Below, piece after piece: positions 52,036 to 60,139 of a stretch of 64,000 nucleotides of DNA. The first letter of the stretch is position 1, and each line of letters starts with the position of its first letter. Origin of the DNA: Mycobacterium numidiamassiliense (GTDB lineage: Bacteria; Actinomycetota; Actinomycetes; Mycobacteriales; Mycobacteriaceae); contig NZ_FUEZ01000004.1 of the NCBI RefSeq assembly GCF_900157365.1, positions 4,308,966 through 4,372,965 on the forward strand, in the 5' to 3' direction. The notes beneath the pieces were generated by a model that was not told the origin of the DNA, ran no database searches, and saw only the letters and a list, made by a program, of their open reading frames with translations. The position numbers and the translations under genes were made by a program.

Positions 52036-52623
52036 TCAGCCCGTGCGGCGATGCAACAGTGAGCGACGGCGCGGGCCCTTGATGGTCACCGAGCCGCAGA
52101 CCACCCGTCCGGTCAGCACGACATGCGGCGTCCCTTCGCCCGGCGCATCCTTGCGGCGGTCGCGGGCGCTGCCCCCGTACACCTGGACGTCGTCGATCGA
52201 GGCACTGGCACCGTCCGGCAGCCGGATCTCCACCGAGCCGAACCGCATATCGAGCTCGATCACCACCACGGGCCCCGCGAAGCGGGCCTTGCTCAGCTCG
52301 AGTTTGACCGAACCCAGGCGGCGTACCAGCGCGAGCCGGGTGGGCACCGTCCATTCGCCGTGCCGTTGCAGCGAACCGGCCCAGCCACGCAGCTCGACGC
52401 GATCGGCCGCGGAGGTCACGATCGCGCCAGGGCCGGGCAGGTCGTCGACCAGGCCGGCCAGCTCGGGCTGGGTCCGGGCGTAGGACACCCGCGACGATCG
52501 CTGCTCGAACTCGTTGATATCGATCAGCCCGAGCGCAACCGCGTTGTGTAGCCGCCGCATGGTGCCGTTGCGGTCGGCGTCGGAAACGCGCAACGACAGC
52601 ATCTCCCCGCCGGTATCCGTCAT
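52036..52623 (-). CDS. DUF1707 domain protein, Rv2862c-like
   Basis: A 195-residue protein. The N-terminal DUF1707 domain is LSLRVSDADRNGTMRRLHNAVALGLIDINEFEQR, a short helical domain common in actinobacterial regulators of envelope processes. The C-terminal half is a beta-strand domain like that of LiaF (VKLELSKARFAGPVVVIELDMRFGSVEIRLPDGA). No membrane helix. Possibly a sensor or adaptor; function unknown. The tail is basic (GPRRRSLLHRRTG). Confidence 0.8.
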   Translation of the reverse strand: MTDTGGEMLSLRVSDADRNGTMRRLHNAVALGLIDINEFEQRSSRVSYARTQPELAGLVDDLPGPGAIVTSAADRVELRGWAGSLQRHGEWTVPTRLALVRRLGSVKLELSKARFAGPVVVIELDMRFGSVEIRLPDGASASIDDVQVYGGSARDRRKDAPGEGTPHVVLTGRVVCGSVTIKGPRRRSLLHRRTG

Positions 52624-52664
52624 GTTCGCAATTTACCGCTGTTCCCCACGGGCGGCCGGGCGCT

Positions 52665-54503
52665 TCAGGCGAGGTAACCGGGCGGCAGCGATTCGAACAT
52701 GAATTTGGTCATCCGGACCGCCCACTCCGAGCTACCGCCCCCGACGATCAGCGCCGCGAAGGCCAAGTCACCGCGGTAGCCGGCGAACCAGGAGTGCGAT
52801 CCGCCCGGGAACTCGGCTTCACCAGTCTTTCCGTAGATCTCGCCGCAGCCGTTGATCTCCTTGGCGGTGCCATTGGTGACCACCAGCCGCATCATCGGCC
52901 GCAGCGCGTCGATCATCTTGGGGCTGATCGGGGTGCTGTCGCCCTCGACGGTGGTCGGCCGTCCGGCGATCAGTTGCGGCACTGGGGTTTTGCCCGCCGC
53001 GACGGTGGCCGCCACCAGCGCCATGCCGAACGGACTGGCCAGCACCTTGCCCTGGCCGAAGCCATCTTCGGTGCGCTCGGTCAGGTCCACGGTCGGGGGC
53101 ACCGATCCGGTCACCGTGGTGATGCCATCCACCGTGTAGTCGAGGCCCATCCCGTATTGGGAGGCCGTCTGCGTCAGGCCGCGGGGCGGCATCTTGCTGC
53201 TCAGCTCGGCGAAGGTGGTGTTGCACGAACTGGCGAACGCGCGCGACATCGACACCACGCCGAGGTCGAAGCCGCCGTAGTTGGGAATGGTGCGGTGCCC
53301 GATGTCGATGTGGCCCGGGCAGCCGAGCATCGAGTTCGGCGTCGCCAGATCGCGGTCGACGGCGGCGCCGGCGGTGATCATCTTGAACGTCGACCCGGGC
53401 GGGAAGAGGCCGTTAGCGGCCGGCAGACCGTCGGCGTCGGCCCCGCCGTTCTGCGCGATGGCCAGGATCTCCCCGGTCGACGGCTTGATCACGACGATCA
53501 TGGCCTTGCCGCCCTTGTTGTCCACCGCCCGCTGGGCGGCGTTCTGCACCACCCGGTCCAACGTGATCGACACCGACGGCGCCGGCGAGCCTTCCACCTC
53601 GTGCAGCACGGCGACGTCGACGCCGTTCTGGTTGACGCTGACGACGCGCCAGCCCGCCTGGCCGTCGAGCTGGTCGGCCACGGCCTTCTTGACGGCGCCG
53701 ACGACGGCCGGCGCGAAATGCGGGTCGGTGGGCAGCATCTCGGGCTGGGGCGTGACCACGATGCCCGGCAGTCTGCCGATCGCGGGGAAGACCTTGTCGT
53801 TGTCGTCGGGGTGCAGGGTGACGCCAAGGTCCAATGGTTCGGACATCGAGCTGGCCTTCTCGGCGAGCAACTGCGGGTCGATCAGCTTGTCGTTGAACGG
53901 CCGCAGCACATCGACGATCGTGTGGGTGGTGAAGCTCAGCGACTCCGACGGTCCGGCCTTGGTGCCATCCAGCGTGTAGTGGTACACGTAGCCCGGCGCC
54001 AGCACGTCGCTGCCGCCGAGCTCGTTGACCGAGGCACGCCGCGGCTGGTCGGCCCGTAACGCGAACGTCTGATGCTCGCCCAGCCGGGGGTGCAGCGCGG
54101 TGGGCGCCCACCGGCACTCCCAGTGGCCCTCGTCTCGGGCCATCGGCAGCTGGCCGTCATAGCTCCAGGTCCGGTTCTTGGGCAGGTGCCAGGTGAAGCG
54201 GTAGCTGATGGTGCCGGTGTCCTCGGCATACTTCGCGCTCAGGATCTGCGCGTCCAGGTGGGACGCCTGCAGCCCGGACCACGCCGCGTTGAGCGCTTCC
54301 CTGGCCTCGTTGGCGTTGTCGCACAGCTGCGCGGCCGTCGCGGTGTCGCCGATCGCCAGCGCGCGGAAGAACTTGTCGGCTGCCGGACCCGGACCGTCCG
54401 GGCGCGGAGTGCACCCGGACAGCGCGATGACCGCGACCAGCAGCAGACCGGAGACCGTTGAGACTGCTGATGCCAGTGAGGTCCGAGAGGTTATTGTTAC
54501 CAT
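52665..54503 (-). CDS. penicillin-binding lipoprotein, Rv2864c-like
   Basis: A 612-residue class B-type penicillin-binding protein. Signal peptide with lipobox IALSGC near residue 31, then an NTF2-like (MecA N-terminal) domain and a transpeptidase domain with PPGSTFKMITAG (nucleophile Ser), ASSCNTTF (SxN) and GKTGEAEF (KTG). It crosslinks peptidoglycan at the outer face and is a beta-lactam target. The start was set at the ATG giving MVTITSRTSLA, so the signal peptide is short; 15 upstream codons do not fit. Confidence 0.92.
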   Translation of the reverse strand: MVTITSRTSLASAVSTVSGLLLVAVIALSGCTPRPDGPGPAADKFFRALAIGDTATAAQLCDNANEAREALNAAWSGLQASHLDAQILSAKYAEDTGTISYRFTWHLPKNRTWSYDGQLPMARDEGHWECRWAPTALHPRLGEHQTFALRADQPRRASVNELGGSDVLAPGYVYHYTLDGTKAGPSESLSFTTHTIVDVLRPFNDKLIDPQLLAEKASSMSEPLDLGVTLHPDDNDKVFPAIGRLPGIVVTPQPEMLPTDPHFAPAVVGAVKKAVADQLDGQAGWRVVSVNQNGVDVAVLHEVEGSPAPSVSITLDRVVQNAAQRAVDNKGGKAMIVVIKPSTGEILAIAQNGGADADGLPAANGLFPPGSTFKMITAGAAVDRDLATPNSMLGCPGHIDIGHRTIPNYGGFDLGVVSMSRAFASSCNTTFAELSSKMPPRGLTQTASQYGMGLDYTVDGITTVTGSVPPTVDLTERTEDGFGQGKVLASPFGMALVAATVAAGKTPVPQLIAGRPTTVEGDSTPISPKMIDALRPMMRLVVTNGTAKEINGCGEIYGKTGEAEFPGGSHSWFAGYRGDLAFAALIVGGGSSEWAVRMTKFMFESLPPGYLA

Positions 54504-54600
54504 CGGTGCTGATGTTAAGAACAGTCGACGTTGCACGGCCGCAGACACACCGAGACAAAACCGTGATGTAACGCAGTTGGTAGCCGGGAGCCGCCTTGTG

Positions 54601-54628
54601 CCGAGTGTGCGGCCAGCCGCACACTCGG
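54601..54628 (-). terminator. hairpin terminator after the ispG-linked GNAT gene
   Basis: CCGAGTGTGCGG, four-base loop CCAG, then the exact reverse complement: a perfect 12-bp stem starting two bases after the GNAT stop on the minus strand. No U-tract follows, as is usual in mycobacteria. It separates the GNAT gene from the penicillin-binding lipoprotein gene. Confidence 0.75.
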
Positions 54629-54629
54629 G

Positions 54630-55484
54630 CTAGTCGAGCAGCACCGTCGCGAACGTCCCGACTTCGGCGAAGCCCACGCGGGCGTAGGCGGCGCGGGCCA
54701 CCGTGTTGAAGTTGTTCACATACAGGCTGGCCACGCGGCCGCTGCCGACGATCACGGCGGCCAGCATCGCAGTACCGCGAGCGCCCAGGCCCAGGCCGCG
54801 TCGTTCGGGATGCACCCAGACCCCCTGAATCTGGCCCACCCCCGGGGACTGCGATCCGACTTCGGCCTTGAAGACGACCTGACCGCGCTCGAAGCGGGCC
54901 CAGGCCCGCCCCGCGGCGATCAGGCTGCCCACCCGCCGGCGATAGCCGCGACCGCCGTCGCCCAGCCGGGGGTCGACGCCGACCTCGCCGATGAACATGT
55001 CGACCGCGGCCACCAGGTAGGCGTCCAGCTCGTCGGGCCGAACCTGGCGCACTTCGGTATCGAGCTCACAATTCGGATGCGTGGCCAGCGCCATCAGCGG
55101 CTGGTCGGAGCGCACGTCGCGGGCCGGGCCCCAGGCCGGCTCGAGCCGCTCCCACATCGGCATCACCAGGTCGGCACGGCCGACCAGGGACGAGCAGCGA
55201 CGCGTCGCGCTCATCGCCTCGTCGGCGAACGCGTTCAGGTCGTCCGGTCCACCACGCAGCGGGATGAGGTTGGCGCCGGCGAAGCACAGCGACTCCTCCG
55301 CCCCGCGGCGGGTCCACAGCTCCCCGCCGATCGCATTGGGCTCGATGCCGTAATCGGAGACGCGCGAGGCGACCATGCACGACCCGATCGGATCGGCGTC
55401 GAACACTCGCCACACCGCGGCGGAGTCGCGCACCACAGACACCCGTCGGTCGCCGACCAGGCGAAAAAGCGGCGGAGCCGACAT
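54630..55484 (-). CDS. DUF4081-GNAT acetyltransferase, Rv2867c-like
   Basis: A 284-residue protein with an N-terminal DUF4081 region (residues about 10-130) and a C-terminal GNAT domain: QIQGVWVHPERRGLGLGARGTAMLAAVI near residue 217, then SLYVNNFNTVARAAYARVGFAEVG near 252, typical acetyl-CoA binding and YxR(V)GF motifs. Substrate unknown. It lies 53 bases after ispG in the direction of transcription. Orthologue of Rv2867c. Confidence 0.88.
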   Translation of the reverse strand: MSAPPLFRLVGDRRVSVVRDSAAVWRVFDADPIGSCMVASRVSDYGIEPNAIGGELWTRRGAEESLCFAGANLIPLRGGPDDLNAFADEAMSATRRCSSLVGRADLVMPMWERLEPAWGPARDVRSDQPLMALATHPNCELDTEVRQVRPDELDAYLVAAVDMFIGEVGVDPRLGDGGRGYRRRVGSLIAAGRAWARFERGQVVFKAEVGSQSPGVGQIQGVWVHPERRGLGLGARGTAMLAAVIVGSGRVASLYVNNFNTVARAAYARVGFAEVGTFATVLLD

Positions 55485-55537
55485 GGAGCGAACTCTCTGT
55501 GGGGCGACGAGGCCAGTAAGACCCGAACTGGCGCTTA

Positions 55538-56710
55538 TCAGCTTACGGTGACAACCGGCGAACCGCTCGCTGTTTTGTCCGGACCCTCGCCGGAATCCAC
55601 GGTTTCGGCGGCCAGCCGCATCGCCTCTTCGATCAGGGTCTCGACGATCTGGGATTCGGGCACCGTCTTGATCACTTCACCGCGAACGAAGATCTGGCCC
55701 TTGCCATTTCCCGACGCGACGCCCAGGTCGGCTTCACGCGCCTCTCCCGGACCATTGACCACACAGCCCATCACGGCGACCCGCAGCGGCACGTCGAGAC
55801 CGTCCAGACCGGCGCTGACTTCGTTGGCCAGCGTGTAGACATCGACCTGGGCGCGACCGCACGACGGGCAGGACACGATCTCCAGCCCACGCGGCCGCAA
55901 GTTCAGGGATTCCAGGATCTGATTGCCGACCTTGACTTCCTCGACCGGCGGCGCCGACAGCGACACCCGGATGGTGTCACCGATCCCCTTCGACAGCAGG
56001 GCGCCGAAGGCGACCGCGGACTTGATGGTGCCCTGGAAGGCCGGGCCCGCCTCGGTGACACCGAGGTGCAGCGGGTAATCGCACTGCGCAGCCAGCTGCT
56101 CGTAGGCCGCGACCATCACCACGGGGTCGTTGTGCTTGACGCTGATCTTGATGTCGCCGAAACCGTGCTCCTCGAACAGCGAGGCCTCCCACAGCGCCGA
56201 CTCCACCAGCGCCTCGGGCGTGGCCTTGCCGTACTTCTCCATGAAGCGCTTGTCCAGCGAGCCGGCGTTGACACCGATGCGGATCGGGATGCCGGCGGCG
56301 CCCGCGGCCTTGGCGACCTCGCCGACCCGGCCGTCGAATTCCTTGATGTTGCCCGGGTTTACCCGCACCGCCGCGCAGCCGGCGTCGATGGCCGCGAAGA
56401 TGTACTTCGGCTGGAAGTGGATGTCGGCGATCACCGGGATCTGGCTGTGCCGGGCGATCTCGCCCAGCGCGTCGGCGTCCTCCTGGCGCGGGCAGGCGAC
56501 CCGGACAATGTCACAGCCTGCGGCGGTCAGCTCGGCGATCTGCTGCAACGTCGAGTTGACGTCGTGGGTCTTGGTGGTGCACATCGATTGCACCGAGATC
56601 CGATAATCGCTGCCGACCCCGACGTCGCGGACCATGAGCTGACGCGTGGTCCGCCGGGGGGCAAGCGTGGGCGCCGGAGCCGCCGGCATACCCAAACCAA
56701 TGCTGGTCAT
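55538..56710 (-). CDS. ispG: 4-hydroxy-3-methylbut-2-en-1-yl diphosphate synthase (GcpE)
   Basis: A 390-residue [4Fe-4S] enzyme of the MEP isoprenoid pathway converting MEcPP to HMBPP. N-terminal TIM barrel: VQSMCTTKTHDVNST, VRVACPRQEDADAL, NPGNIKEF. Cluster ligands are in SCPSCGRAQVD near residue 285 and VMGCVVNGPGEAREAD near 318. Its ATG overlaps the rip1 stop (ATGA), and dxr, another MEP gene, lies just upstream. Orthologue of Rv2868c. Confidence 0.96.
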   Translation of the reverse strand: MTSIGLGMPAAPAPTLAPRRTTRQLMVRDVGVGSDYRISVQSMCTTKTHDVNSTLQQIAELTAAGCDIVRVACPRQEDADALGEIARHSQIPVIADIHFQPKYIFAAIDAGCAAVRVNPGNIKEFDGRVGEVAKAAGAAGIPIRIGVNAGSLDKRFMEKYGKATPEALVESALWEASLFEEHGFGDIKISVKHNDPVVMVAAYEQLAAQCDYPLHLGVTEAGPAFQGTIKSAVAFGALLSKGIGDTIRVSLSAPPVEEVKVGNQILESLNLRPRGLEIVSCPSCGRAQVDVYTLANEVSAGLDGLDVPLRVAVMGCVVNGPGEAREADLGVASGNGKGQIFVRGEVIKTVPESQIVETLIEEAMRLAAETVDSGEGPDKTASGSPVVTVS

Positions 56711-57924
56711 TGGAACAGCCTGATCGGGTTGACCAGATCGGCCGTCACCGTCAGCAGCATGTACCCGACCACGAACACCAGCACCACGTAGGTCGCCGGC
56801 ATGAGCTTGAGGTAGTTCACCGGCGCCGCCGCGACCATGCCCCGCGTGGAGCGGATGACGTTGCGGAGCTTTTCGAACACCGCGATGGCGATGTGGCCGC
56901 CGTCGAACGGCAGCAGCGGCACCAGGTTGATCGCGCCCAGGATGAGGTTGAGCTGAGCCAGGAAGAACCAGAACGCCACCCAGAGCCCGTGGTCGACGGT
57001 GTCGCCGCCGATGATGCTGGCCCCCACGACGCTGATCGGTGTCTGCGGGTCGCGCTGCCCACCGCCGATGGCGTGCACCAGCGCACCCACCTTCGTCGGG
57101 ATGGTGACCAGCGCCTTGCCCACCTCGACGGTCAGGTCACCGGTGAAGCCGAAGGCGGCCGGGATGGCGGAAAGCGCGTTGTAATGGGTGGGCGTGAGAT
57201 GGACGGCGCCCACTCCGATGGCGCCGACCGTCGACGGCTGCGCTTGACCGCTGGATCCGTTGGCCCCCGTGGTGAAGCGTTGGGTGGGCGTGACGTCGAC
57301 GTAGGCGGTGATCGGGGTGCCGTCGCGCTGGACGACGATCGGAACGACTCCGTGCAACTTGCGGACCGCGGTGGCCATGTCTTCGAAGGTGGACACCGGG
57401 GTGTCACCTACTTTGACGACGACGTCGCCGGCGCGGATTCCGGCCAGCGCGGCCGGACCGGGACCGGTGCACGTCCCGATCTTGCCGGGAGTCGTTTCCG
57501 GTGCGACACAAGCGGTTTCGCCGACGACGGCCTGACTGGGCGGGTGCAGGTTAGGCAACCCCCAGATCAGCGCGATGGCGTAGATCAGCACGATACAGAT
57601 GATGAAGTTCATGCCCGGGCCGGCGAAGAGCACCGCGACACGCTTCCAGGTTTCCTGCTTGTACATGGCCCGGTCGGATTCGTCGGGCGCCAGATCCTCG
57701 ACGGGCGTCATGCCGGCGATGTCGCAGAACCCGCCCAACGGGATGGCTTTGACGCCGTACTCCGTTTCGCCGCGCCGGGTGGACCACAGCGTGGGGCCGA
57801 AGCCGACGAAGTAGCGGCGTACCTTCATGCCGGTCACGCGGGCGACCCACATGTGGCCGCACTCGTGCAACGCCACCGAGATCAGGATGGCGAGCGCGAA
57901 TAGTGCAATGCCGATAGCGAACAT
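56707..57924 (-). CDS. rip1: site-2 membrane metalloprotease Rip1
   Basis: A 405-residue intramembrane zinc protease. The active site HECGHMWVAR is in the first membrane helix near residue 20, with the third zinc ligand in NLVPLLPFDGGH near 340. A PDZ region lies between (ALAGIRAGDVVVKVGDTPVSTF near 160). It cleaves anti-sigma factors such as RskA, RslA and RsmA in M. tuberculosis; RskA controls SigK, whose targets mpt83 and mpt70 lie about 2-5 kb away here. Orthologue of Rv2869c. Confidence 0.95.
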   Translation of the reverse strand: MFAIGIALFALAILISVALHECGHMWVARVTGMKVRRYFVGFGPTLWSTRRGETEYGVKAIPLGGFCDIAGMTPVEDLAPDESDRAMYKQETWKRVAVLFAGPGMNFIICIVLIYAIALIWGLPNLHPPSQAVVGETACVAPETTPGKIGTCTGPGPAALAGIRAGDVVVKVGDTPVSTFEDMATAVRKLHGVVPIVVQRDGTPITAYVDVTPTQRFTTGANGSSGQAQPSTVGAIGVGAVHLTPTHYNALSAIPAAFGFTGDLTVEVGKALVTIPTKVGALVHAIGGGQRDPQTPISVVGASIIGGDTVDHGLWVAFWFFLAQLNLILGAINLVPLLPFDGGHIAIAVFEKLRNVIRSTRGMVAAAPVNYLKLMPATYVVLVFVVGYMLLTVTADLVNPIRLFQ

Positions 57925-57930
57925 CAGGCG

Positions 57931-59160
57931 CTAGGACCTTTCTAAAATCATTCCGGAGTCCGTCGGAGCGTCTCCCGCGGGGCTCGCAGTCCGCAGGGCA
58001 CGTTGTGCTCGATCACGTGCCCAGCGCTGCGCGTCCAGTACGTCTTCCACGGTAGCGGGTAAAACGGCCCATTGGTCGGCGGCGTGCAGCACGTCGGCGA
58101 TAGTTCTGACGATGGCGGGGAACCCGATCCGTCCTTCGAGGAAAGCCGCGGCCGCCTCCTCGTTGGCGGCGTTGTAGATCGCGGTCATGCAGCCGCCGGT
58201 CTCCCCGGCGTAGCGGGCCAGCTCCACAGCGGGGAAGACGTTGGCGTCGAGCGGTTCGAATTCCCAGCTAGAGGCGGTGCTGAAGTCGCAGGCCGCCGCG
58301 GCGCCGGGTACCCGCCGCGGCCAGCCCAGTGCCAGCGAGATGGGCAGCTTCATGTCCGGCGGGCTGGCCTGCGCGATCGTCGAACCATCGGCGAAGGTAA
58401 CCATCGAATGAACAATCGACTGGGGGTGCACCACGACGTCGATGCGGTCGTAGCCGATGCCGAACAGCAGGTGGGTTTCGATGAGCTCCAGCCCCTTGTT
58501 GACCAGCGAGGCGGAGTTCAAAGTGTTCATCGGGCCCATGGACCAGGTCGGATGGGCGCCGGCCTGTTCCGGGGTGACGGCCTCGAGGTCGGCGGCCGTC
58601 CAGCCGCGAAACGGCCCACCCGACGCGGTCAGCACCAGCTTGGCGACCTCGTCGGGGTTCCCACCGCGCAGGCACTGGGCCAGCGCGGAGTGCTCGGAGT
58701 CGACGGGCACGATCTGGCCGGGCCTGGCGGCCGCCAGGACCAGCGGACCGCCGGCGATCAGCGATTCCTTGTTGGCCAGGGCCAACCGGGCGCCTGACTG
58801 CAGGGCGGCCAGGGTTGGTCGCAGGCCCAGCGCTCCGACCAGCGCGTTGAGCACCACGTCGGCCTCGGTCTCCTCGACCAGCCGGGTGACCGCGTCGGGG
58901 CCGTGAAACCGGACGTCACCGAGCTGCGCGGCGGCGCGCTCGTCGGCGACGGCGATATTGGTCACACCGGTGTCGGCGCGCTGCCGTCGCAGGGTGTCCA
59001 CGTTCGATCCACCCGCGGCCAGCCCGACCACTTCGAAGCGGCCGGGGTTTTCGGCGATGACCTCCAGCGCCTGGGTCCCGATGGAGCCGGTACTCCCCAA
59101 CACCAGCACGCGCAGCCGGTCGACGGCGGCCGGGGCTTCGGTGGTGGTCGGACGGGTCAC
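57931..59160 (-). CDS. dxr: 1-deoxy-D-xylulose 5-phosphate reductoisomerase
   Basis: A 409-residue NADPH enzyme, second step of the MEP pathway. NADPH motif VLVLGSTGSIGTQALEV, metal site VPVDSEHSALAQCL near residue 145, AHPTWSMGPMNTLNSA near 197 and NKGLELIETHLLF. The start was set at the GTG (VTRPTTTEAPAAVDRL) with GAGGAGG directly upstream; the longer open frame does not fit. rip1 follows after six bases. Orthologue of Rv2870c. Confidence 0.95.
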   Translation of the reverse strand: MTRPTTTEAPAAVDRLRVLVLGSTGSIGTQALEVIAENPGRFEVVGLAAGGSNVDTLRRQRADTGVTNIAVADERAAAQLGDVRFHGPDAVTRLVEETEADVVLNALVGALGLRPTLAALQSGARLALANKESLIAGGPLVLAAARPGQIVPVDSEHSALAQCLRGGNPDEVAKLVLTASGGPFRGWTAADLEAVTPEQAGAHPTWSMGPMNTLNSASLVNKGLELIETHLLFGIGYDRIDVVVHPQSIVHSMVTFADGSTIAQASPPDMKLPISLALGWPRRVPGAAAACDFSTASSWEFEPLDANVFPAVELARYAGETGGCMTAIYNAANEEAAAAFLEGRIGFPAIVRTIADVLHAADQWAVLPATVEDVLDAQRWARDRAQRALRTASPAGDAPTDSGMILERS

Positions 59161-59246
59161 CTCCTCATTGTGCCGTTTCGGCCCGGCCACCGGGGCGCTG
59201 CGTTGCCAACTTTTCGGACGGCGAGGAATGCAAACGACTTTCGCAC

Positions 59247-59273
59247 CCATCCGTGATCGGCATCACTCCGAAT
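59247..59273 (+). promoter_or_regulatory. SigK-type promoter of mpt83
   Basis: CCATCC (59247-59252), 15 bases, CCGAAT (59268-59273): matches the -35/-10 pattern known for M. tuberculosis SigK promoters. It lies 59 bases before the mpt83 ATG, in the dxr/mpt83 gap. A near-identical element precedes mpt70. Confidence 0.8.
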
Positions 59274-59332
59274 CACTGGTGTTAACGGGAGGACGGCGAT
59301 ACGGCCGTGTTGAGCAAAGGAGTCGAAATTCA

Positions 59333-60007
59333 ATGATGAATGACCAGGCCAGGACACTGGCGGCGGCGGGCCTCGCAGCCATCGCGATCGTGGGCTTCTC
59401 CGGGTGCTCGAGCAACAAGCCCGCGGCCCAGGGCACCACCAGCACCAGCGCCACACCGGCGACCAGCATGGCGATGTCGGCCACCACGACCGCGACGGCG
59501 GATCCCGCCGCGGACCTCATCGGGTCCGGGTGCTCGGGTTACGCGTCGCAGAATCCCAGCGGCCCCGGCTCGGTGGCCGGGATGGCGCAGGACCCCGTTG
59601 CGACGGCGGCGTCGAACAACCCCTTGCTGACCACTCTGACCTCGGCGTTGTCGGGCAAGCTGAACCCGGGCGTGAACCTTGTCGACACGCTCAACAATGG
59701 CCAGTACACGGTGTTCGCCCCGACCGACGCCGCGTTCGGCAAGCTGCCCCCGGCCACCGTCGACAAGCTCAAGACGGATGCCCCGCTGCTCAAAAGCATC
59801 CTGACCTACCACGTGGTCCAGGGGCAGTTGAGTCCGGCCAAGGTCGACGGCACCCCGGCGACTTTGCAGGGCGCCACTGTGACGGTGGCCGGCCAAGGAA
59901 ATAACCTGAAGGTCAACGACGCGGGCTTGGTGTGCGGCGGGGTGCACACCGCGAACGCGACCGTGTACATGATCGACACGGTGCTGATGCCCCCGGGTCA
60001 GCAGTAA
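59333..60007 (+). CDS. mpt83: fasciclin-domain lipoprotein MPT83
   Basis: A 224-residue cell-surface lipoprotein. Signal peptide with lipobox GFSGC near residue 26, a Thr/Ser/Ala-rich linker to about 60, then one fasciclin domain: SNNPLLTTLTSALSGKL, YTVFAPTDAAFGKLP and ILTYHVVQGQLSP. AAAGGAG precedes the start; either of two adjacent ATGs (59333 or 59336) is possible. Expected to be SigK-controlled. Close match in pattern to Rv2873; homologue of mpt70 downstream. Confidence 0.94.
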   Translation: MMNDQARTLAAAGLAAIAIVGFSGCSSNKPAAQGTTSTSATPATSMAMSATTTATADPAADLIGSGCSGYASQNPSGPGSVAGMAQDPVATAASNNPLLTTLTSALSGKLNPGVNLVDTLNNGQYTVFAPTDAAFGKLPPATVDKLKTDAPLLKSILTYHVVQGQLSPAKVDGTPATLQGATVTVAGQGNNLKVNDAGLVCGGVHTANATVYMIDTVLMPPGQQ

Positions 60008-60017
60008 CTTTCAGGCC

Positions 60018-60059
60018 ACACGGTAAGGCAGCCCGGGTCCACGGGCTGCCTTACCGTGT
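60018..60059 (+). terminator. perfect 18-bp hairpin between mpt83 and dipZ
   Basis: A perfect 18-bp inverted repeat around a six-base loop: ACACGGTAAGGCAGCCCG on the left arm and its exact complement on the right. It starts 10 bases after the mpt83 stop. Strong intrinsic-type terminator shape, without a long T-run. It suggests that dipZ is only partly co-transcribed with mpt83. Confidence 0.85.
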
Positions 60060-60139
60060 TGGGTAGGCGCTTTGCCGGCATAGCGAAACATCTTGGTGCC
60101 CTTACCAATCCGTAGCCCTGACGGCCACGAATACGACGT

